A stretch of DNA of 10,572 nucleotides from Holophagaceae bacterium (lineage in GTDB: Bacteria; Acidobacteriota; Holophagae; Holophagales; Holophagaceae). This document shows, one piece after another, positions 5,740 through 10,572 of this stretch. The DNA is taken from positions 1 through 10,572 of the forward strand of contig JANXQX010000047.1 in NCBI GenBank assembly GCA_025353305.1, given 5' to 3'. The notes under the pieces were generated by a model, which had not been told where the DNA came from, did not search any database, and saw only the letters and a program-made list of their open reading frames with translations. The translations under genes were made by a program, and so were the position numbers. Position 1 is the stretch's first letter. Each line of letters opens with the position of its first letter.

Positions 5740-7893
5740 ATGGCCAAGGTTCAGGCTAACAGCGACTTCGATATCGTTCGTTTGGATCAGGTGAAGGTCA
5801 GCCAGTACTTCGGATGCAATACCTTCAGTGAGCGCACCATGAAGGAGCGACTGTCCAAGGACAGCTACAAAGCCTTCAAGGGCGCCCTGCGAAGGGGCGA
5901 ACGCCTTCCTTCTGACGTGGCGCACGCCGTGGCGACAGCCATGAAGGATTGGGCGATGGAGCAAGGTGCCACTCACTTCACCCATTGGTTCCTGCCCATG
6001 ACCGGTGCCACAGCCGAGAAGCACGATGCCTTCATCAGCTGGGACGAGCCCGGGCAAGTCGTGGAGCGTTTCAGCGGCTCCATGCTCATCCAGGGCGAGC
6101 CTGATGCGAGTTCCTTCCCCAGCGGAGGGCTTCGCGCCACCTTCGAGGCCCGGGGATACACCGCCTGGGATCCCACCAGCCCGGCTTTCCTGATGGAAGG
6201 GCCGCTTGGCATCACGCTTTGCATTCCCACCGCGTTCATCGGCTATCACGGCGAAGCTCTGGATCAGAAAGTTCCACTCATGCGCTCCATGGATGTGGTG
6301 AGCAAGGCCTCGGTAACCGCTTTATCCCTGCTTGGCACCAAAGCCACCAGCGTGGTGGCCCAGTGCGGCCCGGAACAGGAATATTTCTTGGTGGACGCTG
6401 ACCTCGCAAAGCAGCGCCCGGACCTGCAGTTTGCAAACCGTACGCTGCAGGGCGCGCGGCCGCCGAAGGGCCAGGAACTTGAAGACCACTATTTCGGTTC
6501 CATCCAGGCCAGGGTGCTGGGCTTCATGCAGGAATCCGAACTGGAATGCTTCAAGCTTGGCATACCGGCCAAGACAAGGCACAACGAAGTGGCCCCGAAC
6601 CAGTTCGAGATCGCACCCATCTACGAAGCGGCGAACATAGCTTCGGACCACAACCAGTTGCTCATGGAAATCCTGAAATCCGTGGGCGAACGGCATGGCT
6701 TGGCTGTGCTGCTCCATGAGAAACCTTTCGCGGGCGTGAACGGCAGCGGAAAGCATGTGAACTGGAGCCTCGCCACCGATGAAGGCCACAACCTGCTGGA
6801 ACCAGGCCACACACCGGAAGAGAACCTGCAGTTCCTCTACTTTTTGGCGGCGACCCTGAAGGGTATCCATCGCCATGGCGACCTGATCCGGGCCACCATC
6901 GCTTTCGCGGGCAACGACCATCGCCTGGGGGCCAATGAAGCACCCCCGGCCATCATGTCGGTCTTCCTTGGCCAGCAGGTGAACCGCGTGCTGGATGCTA
7001 TCGAAGCTGGCGAGGACATTGTTTCCCGGGCCAAGGAAAGCCTGGGGATCGCGAACTTCATGACCATCGAAAAAGACGCCACCGACCGCAATCGAACCTC
7101 ACCTTTCGCATTCACCGGCAACAAATTCGAATTCCGTGCCGTGGGTTCCAGTCAGGCCATCGCGATGCCTTTGACGGTCATCAACGCCGTAGTGGCCGAG
7201 GCCTTGAATGAGCTGAATCAAGAGCTTGAAAAAGCGCTGAAGTCCGGCAAGGACTTGAAGGCTGCCGTGCAAGCGGTGGTGCGGGAAGCGGTGGTGGAAA
7301 CCAAGGCCATTCGTTTCGAGGGCAACGGCTACTCCGAAGAATGGAAGCAGGAAGCTGCCAAACGCGGACTGCCTCTTGCCAAGGACACCGTAGAGGCCCT
7401 TTTGGTCTGGGAACAAGAAAAGACCCAGGCGGTCTTCACGAAATCAGGCATTCTGACGGCAGATGAGCTTGAGGCCCGCACCCACATCCGCCATGAGCAG
7501 TACCAGAAGGCTCTTGGCATCGAAGCCCAGGTCCTCCGCGAAATGGCCGAAACTCAGCTGCTGCCCTCCATAACCGCGGATCTGGGCGCCCGCGCCGGGG
7601 CCCTGGCCAAAATGGCCTCCGTGGGCCTGGAAATTCCCGAATCACTGAAATCCGCCTTGCAAGCCCAGGCCCATCTTGCGGGTGTGGCCCAGGATCGCAT
7701 CGAAGAGCTGCGCAAACAGTTGGCCATAGCGGAATCGGTAGAGTCCCTTCATGCCCGTACAGTTGTATTTGGCCACCAGGTCCGTCAGGCGCAGGACGAT
7801 TTGAGAGATGTGTTGGACAGCTTGGAAGAAAGCTGCGATGCAGATCTCTGGCCAATTCCGAAGTACCGTGAAATGCTGGCGCCGCTTTCCTGA
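5740..7893 (+). CDS. glnN: Glutamine synthetase type III
   Basis: This enzyme makes glutamine from glutamate, ammonia and ATP, the main route of ammonium assimilation. The 717-residue length marks the large GSIII family (GlnN of Bacteroides, cyanobacteria and others), not the roughly 470-residue GSI. Recognisable parts are an N-terminal GSIII region with TFSERTMKERL (28-38), the catalytic GPEQEYFLVD (210-219), and NEVAPNQFEIAPIYE (282-296). Next come HEKPFAGVNGSGKHVNWS (326-343), RLGANEAPPAI (395-405) and RTSPFAFTGNKFEFRAVGSS (452-471). The last third is mostly helical, as usual for GSIII. I chose the ATG at 5740 because AAGGGGA (5728-5734) sits 5 nt upstream. The in-frame TTG at 5722 would place that site inside the gene. 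The gene stands alone: divergent from the small ORF and 171 bp before the next gene. No PII gene or clear nitrogen-responsive promoter was found nearby. Confidence 0.97.
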   Translation: MAKVQANSDFDIVRLDQVKVSQYFGCNTFSERTMKERLSKDSYKAFKGALRRGERLPSDVAHAVATAMKDWAMEQGATHFTHWFLPMTGATAEKHDAFISWDEPGQVVERFSGSMLIQGEPDASSFPSGGLRATFEARGYTAWDPTSPAFLMEGPLGITLCIPTAFIGYHGEALDQKVPLMRSMDVVSKASVTALSLLGTKATSVVAQCGPEQEYFLVDADLAKQRPDLQFANRTLQGARPPKGQELEDHYFGSIQARVLGFMQESELECFKLGIPAKTRHNEVAPNQFEIAPIYEAANIASDHNQLLMEILKSVGERHGLAVLLHEKPFAGVNGSGKHVNWSLATDEGHNLLEPGHTPEENLQFLYFLAATLKGIHRHGDLIRATIAFAGNDHRLGANEAPPAIMSVFLGQQVNRVLDAIEAGEDIVSRAKESLGIANFMTIEKDATDRNRTSPFAFTGNKFEFRAVGSSQAIAMPLTVINAVVAEALNELNQELEKALKSGKDLKAAVQAVVREAVVETKAIRFEGNGYSEEWKQEAAKRGLPLAKDTVEALLVWEQEKTQAVFTKSGILTADELEARTHIRHEQYQKALGIEAQVLREMAETQLLPSITADLGARAGALAKMASVGLEIPESLKSALQAQAHLAGVAQDRIEELRKQLAIAESVESLHARTVVFGHQVRQAQDDLRDVLDSLEESCDADLWPIPKYREMLAPLS

Positions 7894-7910
7894 CATTGGC
7901 GAGCATGGTT

Positions 7911-7944
7911 AAGCATCAATCGACGATTCGATGATGTGGTGCTT
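7911..7944 (+). other. Hairpin downstream of glnN, possible weak terminator
   Basis: AAGCATC (7911-7917) pairs with GGTGCTT (7938-7944) over 7 bp with one G-T wobble. Inside it ATCGA (7919-7923) pairs with TCGAT (7928-7932). It begins 18 bp after the glnN stop. There is no T-run after the stem, so it is not a standard intrinsic terminator. It could act as a 3'-end stabiliser or be incidental. Confidence 0.3.
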
Positions 7945-8064
7945 GGTGTTTCGGAAGGAAGCGGTGATTCTTAGTAGAGATTGAATTGAACCTGAGGGAA
8001 GATCGCGGCACTGGAGGCCGTAGGAATCCCAGCTTGAAGTCCCACCGAAACCGGAGGCAGTGGT

Positions 8065-9450
8065 ATGGCGCGATGGATCACCATGAGCAGAGGCTTGGCC
8101 GCTACAACCGCACCAGTACTGCTGGGGCTCCTGTCGCCGATCCTTACTGCCCAGACCATTGCCATGCCAGCCTCCGACCCCGTGGGTATTTCACGCAGCG
8201 GCACAGGCGTTGCCTATGGCAAGAGCCTGGAAGCCGCGGCCTTGAATCCCGCCCTCCTGCCTACTCTCGAAGGCCGTTTCCAATTCTATTTTGCTGCCGG
8301 TCAGGAGTTGGAGTCATCTCAAGCCTCGCTGCAAAGCAGCTCCCAAACGGTATACAGCACGGATCGGAATAGATTCCTACCGGCTTTTGGAATGGCCTGG
8401 AAAGTGGGGAGATCGGTTGGCATCGGCCTCAAGGTGGACACCCCTTTTCTGCGCCACAGCAGGTTCAGTGGCGATACGTCCGCGCGGTTTCTCGGGGATG
8501 AATTGGACCTTAGTGCGCAAAGGGTTGAATTGCAGGTGGGCTTTGCCCTGCGCAACGATTTTTCCATCGGTTTAGGGGCTGGCGTCGTGAAGATTGATAC
8601 CACCTCAGGCGCATCCCTGCGCGGCCTGATCCCCCAGAATCCGGGCAGTGGGGCTTCCATAGCCAATCCTCCACAAGGGCTCTTCGAGCAACGCGTCACG
8701 CAAAAAGGAAGCGCCACGGTGCCCGCTTTTTCTGCCGGATTTCGCTGGGCCATCGGGCCGCGCTGGACCCTCGCCGGCGCTTACCAGAGCACGATTCGCG
8801 GCACCACCGCTCAGACTTCGCGCTTCGCCGACGATCCTTATCGTGTCTACGCCAATGATGGCTTCTCCACACCGCCCGGGGGCACGGCAGCCAATGCCGC
8901 CGTGGTAATCGGTCTCAGCCGCCCCAGGGCCGGCAGCGAGAAAATAGCCCTCCCCTCGCAAGCGACCATCGGTCTGCGTCAGCGCGTAAACCAGATTTTC
9001 ACCTGGGAAATGGATGTGCATTACACCCAAGGCGCGCAATTCGATTTTCCCTCTATGCCTTCCATCACAACGCCCAGTGGTGTTGTGACGGTGCCCTACA
9101 CCGCCAGCCCATTCACCAATTCAGTGGGTTTTAGTCTCATGGGTGAACTGAAGCTTACGAAAGCCTGGTTAGCCCGTGGTGGAATATCTCTTCAACAGGC
9201 CTCACGCAAAGAGGAGGATGTGGAACCACTTCTCGGCGGCCAGAGCAACGCGGGGTTCTCCATCGGATTCGGCTGGCAGGTGGCAAAGGGTGAACTGAAT
9301 TTTGGATACCAGCTTCGATTATCCCGGGATAATGCTCCTATCAACCTTGATGGCGTATGGAGCAGCACCGGCTATCGCAGGACGGGCACCCCCACACGCG
9401 TGGAAGGGATGGGGCATATCTATTCCATCGGCTATAAAAAGAGTTTCTGA
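8065..9450 (+). CDS. FadL/OmpP1-family outer membrane protein
   Basis: This 461-residue protein is probably an outer-membrane beta-barrel for uptake of hydrophobic compounds or fatty acids, as in the FadL/TodX family. A signal peptide is visible: a basic start, then the hydrophobic run GLAATTAPVLLGLLSPIL with a likely cleavage after LTA near residue 29. The early mature part, including GISRSGTGVAYGKSLEAAALN followed by PALLP (about residues 42-66), matches the FadL pattern in which an Asn-Pro-Ala segment follows a Gly/Ala-rich N-terminal plug. The rest alternates polar and hydrophobic residues in strand-length segments with Gly/Asn-rich turns. It ends in YKKSF, with the terminal Phe expected for barrel assembly. 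The start is supported by GGAGG at 8053-8057, 7 nt upstream. The stop overlaps the next gene's start by one base, so the two are co-transcribed. Substrate unknown. Family assignment is from motifs and is fairly secure at the level of a FadL-like barrel. Confidence 0.82.
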   Translation: MARWITMSRGLAATTAPVLLGLLSPILTAQTIAMPASDPVGISRSGTGVAYGKSLEAAALNPALLPTLEGRFQFYFAAGQELESSQASLQSSSQTVYSTDRNRFLPAFGMAWKVGRSVGIGLKVDTPFLRHSRFSGDTSARFLGDELDLSAQRVELQVGFALRNDFSIGLGAGVVKIDTTSGASLRGLIPQNPGSGASIANPPQGLFEQRVTQKGSATVPAFSAGFRWAIGPRWTLAGAYQSTIRGTTAQTSRFADDPYRVYANDGFSTPPGGTAANAAVVIGLSRPRAGSEKIALPSQATIGLRQRVNQIFTWEMDVHYTQGAQFDFPSMPSITTPSGVVTVPYTASPFTNSVGFSLMGELKLTKAWLARGGISLQQASRKEEDVEPLLGGQSNAGFSIGFGWQVAKGELNFGYQLRLSRDNAPINLDGVWSSTGYRRTGTPTRVEGMGHIYSIGYKKSF

Positions 9451-10178
9451 TGCGTTTTCTGGGGCCGCATGCGTGTGAAGAAGCTCTGAGCCGTGGTGAG
9501 CTGCATGTGCTTCGCGTGGCCCCGCCGGTCTGGGGGCGCTTCGCAAAACTCCGGGAAGCCGCTCGTGACGCCAGTGTCGTGGTTCATCAGGAGCCCATGG
9601 AGAGCCTGGATCGGCGCTCAGAAGGCGGCCGTCATCAAGGCGTCCTGGGAGAAGGTGCCGCCCTTCGGCTTCAGGAAATGGCGGTCCTCCTGGACACCAT
9701 TCGGGAACGAGGTTCTGAAGCCCTCGTGCTGGTCTTGGATGGAATCACCGATCCTCACAACCTTGGTGCCATCTTGCGTTCCGCGGCGGGCGCGGCGGTG
9801 GATGGTGTCATCTTTCCAGAGCGCCGCTCTGCTCAAGTCAACGACACAGTGATCCGGGCCAGCGCGGGAACAGCCGGGCGCGTTCCCCTGGTGCGCGTAG
9901 TGAACCTTGGTCGCGCCCTTGATGAACTGAAGGAGGCCGGAATGTGGATTTACGGTTTGGCAGCCGGGCCGAAAAGCCATGATTACCGCCGTGAATCCTT
10001 CGGTGGTCCCACTGTGCTGGTCCTGGGTTCCGAAGGGGAGGGCCTGCATCAAAAAATTTCCGAACGCTGCGATCATTTGCTTGAAATCCCCATGCCTGGG
10101 GGCATTGAAAGTCTGAACGTATCCGCCACCGCGGCCATTTGTCTCTTCAGGGTGCTGGCCATGCGTGAGCTGGCCTGA
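9450..10178 (+). CDS. rlmB: TrmH/RlmB-family rRNA 2'-O-ribose methyltransferase
   Basis: This SPOUT-class S-adenosylmethionine-dependent methyltransferase most probably modifies a 23S rRNA guanosine (position 2251 in E. coli RlmB). It has 242 residues, the normal length. An N-terminal L30e-like substrate-binding region (about 1-85) includes GRHQGVLGE (60-68). The catalytic knot domain carries motif 1 VLDGITDPHNLGAILRSA (95-112; Asn104, Arg110), motif 2 VLVLGSEGEGL (189-199) and motif 3 EIPMPGGIESLNVSATAAI (212-230). The start overlaps the upstream stop (TGATG), and AAAGAG lies about 6 nt before it, so translation is likely coupled to the FadL-like gene. The coupling of a membrane channel and an rRNA modifier has no obvious functional meaning and may be simple packing. 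The rRNA target is inferred from family. Other TrmH-family members modify tRNA or other rRNA sites. Confidence 0.9.
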   Translation: MRFLGPHACEEALSRGELHVLRVAPPVWGRFAKLREAARDASVVVHQEPMESLDRRSEGGRHQGVLGEGAALRLQEMAVLLDTIRERGSEALVLVLDGITDPHNLGAILRSAAGAAVDGVIFPERRSAQVNDTVIRASAGTAGRVPLVRVVNLGRALDELKEAGMWIYGLAAGPKSHDYRRESFGGPTVLVLGSEGEGLHQKISERCDHLLEIPMPGGIESLNVSATAAICLFRVLAMRELA

Positions 10179-10199
10179 GTGGATGAGTCGTTGAATCGG

Positions 10200-10225
10200 C
10201 CACTGGGCTAGGGTGGAATTTTTTT
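10200..10225 (+). terminator. Possible intrinsic terminator after rlmB
   Basis: CCACT (10200-10204) can pair with GGTGG (10212-10216) around a 7-nt loop, followed by AA and seven T residues (10219-10225). The stem is short with one wobble pair. The position, 21 bp after the rlmB stop, is right for a terminator. The same left arm can instead pair with a distal arm at 10231-10238. Confidence 0.4.
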
Positions 10226-10226
10226 A

Positions 10227-10256
10227 TTGGAGTGGCCGGATTTCCCGTGATATATT
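10227..10256 (+). promoter_or_regulatory. Promoter for the tRNA-Tyr/tRNA-Gly unit
   Basis: An extended -10 element, TG-A-TATATT (10248-10256), matches the sigma-70 consensus in 5 of 6 positions of the hexamer and has the upstream TG. The -35 region is TTGGAG (10227-10232), a partial match, at 18 bp spacing. Transcription would start near 10263, leaving a leader of about 108 nt before tRNA-Tyr. It is the best promoter-like sequence in the interval between rlmB and the tRNAs. Confidence 0.5.
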
Positions 10257-10322
10257 CGTGATTCCCTATTCAGGAAAGCCCTGCCTTGCAGAGCACCTTT
10301 TCGAAGGCTTGAATGGGGCTTG

Positions 10323-10347
10323 CTGGATCCTCCGTCAGGAGGTCCGG
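10323..10347 (+). other. Leader hairpin upstream of tRNA-Tyr
   Basis: CCTCC (10329-10333) and GGAGG (10338-10342) pair around a GTCA loop. The stem is extended by GGA/TCC and two outer pairs, with a single bulged T at 10328. It lies 23 bp before tRNA-Tyr and lacks a T-run. It could guide RNase processing of the precursor. A second small hairpin with a TTCG loop, CCTT-TTCG-AAGG, lies at 10296-10307. Confidence 0.5.
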
Positions 10348-10370
10348 GCGCTTAAGTTTGACAACGGAAT

Positions 10371-10457
10371 GCCGAGATGGCCGAGTGGTTAATGGCAGCA
10401 GACTGTAAATCTGCCACGCAACGCGTTACGAAGGTTCGAATCCTTCTCTCGGCACCA
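10371..10457 (+). tRNA. tRNA-Tyr (anticodon GTA)
   Basis: The 87-nt gene folds as a class II tRNA. The acceptor arm GCCGAGA (10371-10377) pairs with TCTCGGC (10447-10453). The D arm is GCC/GGC, and the anticodon stem is GCAGA/TCTGC. The loop CTGTAAA puts the GTA anticodon at 10405-10407. A long variable arm follows, then a T arm GAAGG-TTCGAAT-CCTTC. The discriminator is A10454 and the CCA end is encoded (10455-10457). Confidence 0.97.
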
Positions 10458-10495
10458 GCACCTTAACTTTATGTGTTGATTCCGTAACAAACAAA

Positions 10496-10571
<76 letters not shown>

Positions 10572-10572
10572 T

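Noticed and set aside
7894..8064. Riboswitch upstream of the FadL-like gene
   Set aside because: The interval has GGGAAG and GCACTGG fragments that recall a cobalamin riboswitch, but the ordered conserved core is absent.
10358..10363. Perfect TTGACA hexamer just before tRNA-Tyr
   Set aside because: A -10 element at normal spacing would fall inside the tRNA gene, and none is seen there. Treated as chance.

Overview
This window looks like a chromosomal stretch from a moderately GC-rich Gram-negative bacterium. A FadL-type outer-membrane protein with a signal peptide and C-terminal Phe shows the outer membrane. The combination of a type III glutamine synthetase, a class II DAHP synthase and this gene style is compatible with Acidobacteriota of the Holophaga/Geothrix type. 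That placement is an inference from gene families, not a database match.

Layout. Bases 1-367 hold no convincing gene, but they contain two inverted copies of an 'ACC(A/G)CCAAGA(C/T)GCCAA' motif about 115 bp apart. From 368 to 5152 the minus strand carries a compact four-gene set, transcribed right to left: nadA (quinolinate synthase), a membrane sensor histidine kinase, an OmpR-type response regulator and a class II DAHP synthase. Spacings are 5, 98 and 23 nt, so this is probably one operon. It combines NAD de novo synthesis, a private two-component system and the entry step of the shikimate pathway.

Bases 5153-5440 are non-coding and very rich in palindromes: a 53-bp near-perfect palindrome, several tri-loop hairpins, a repeated GTTACGGGCCCT box and a 23-bp imperfect direct repeat. 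This is the most unusual part of the window and looks like a REP/MITE-like mosaic element or a structured RNA. It is followed by a possible 87-codon minus-strand ORF (5441-5704) of unknown function.

From 5740 the plus strand carries glnN (type III glutamine synthetase), then a FadL/OmpP1-family outer-membrane channel whose stop codon overlaps the start of a TrmH/RlmB-type rRNA 2'-O-methyltransferase by one base. The window ends with a promoter, a structured leader, and tRNA-Tyr(GTA) and tRNA-Gly(TCC), both with encoded CCA ends. In many bacteria this tRNA order precedes a tuf gene, which would lie beyond the window.

Most genes are housekeeping metabolism. The points worth a second look are the palindromic element next to nadA, the inverted repeat at the left edge, the embedded two-component system, a loop insertion in the DAHP synthase and the small divergent ORF.
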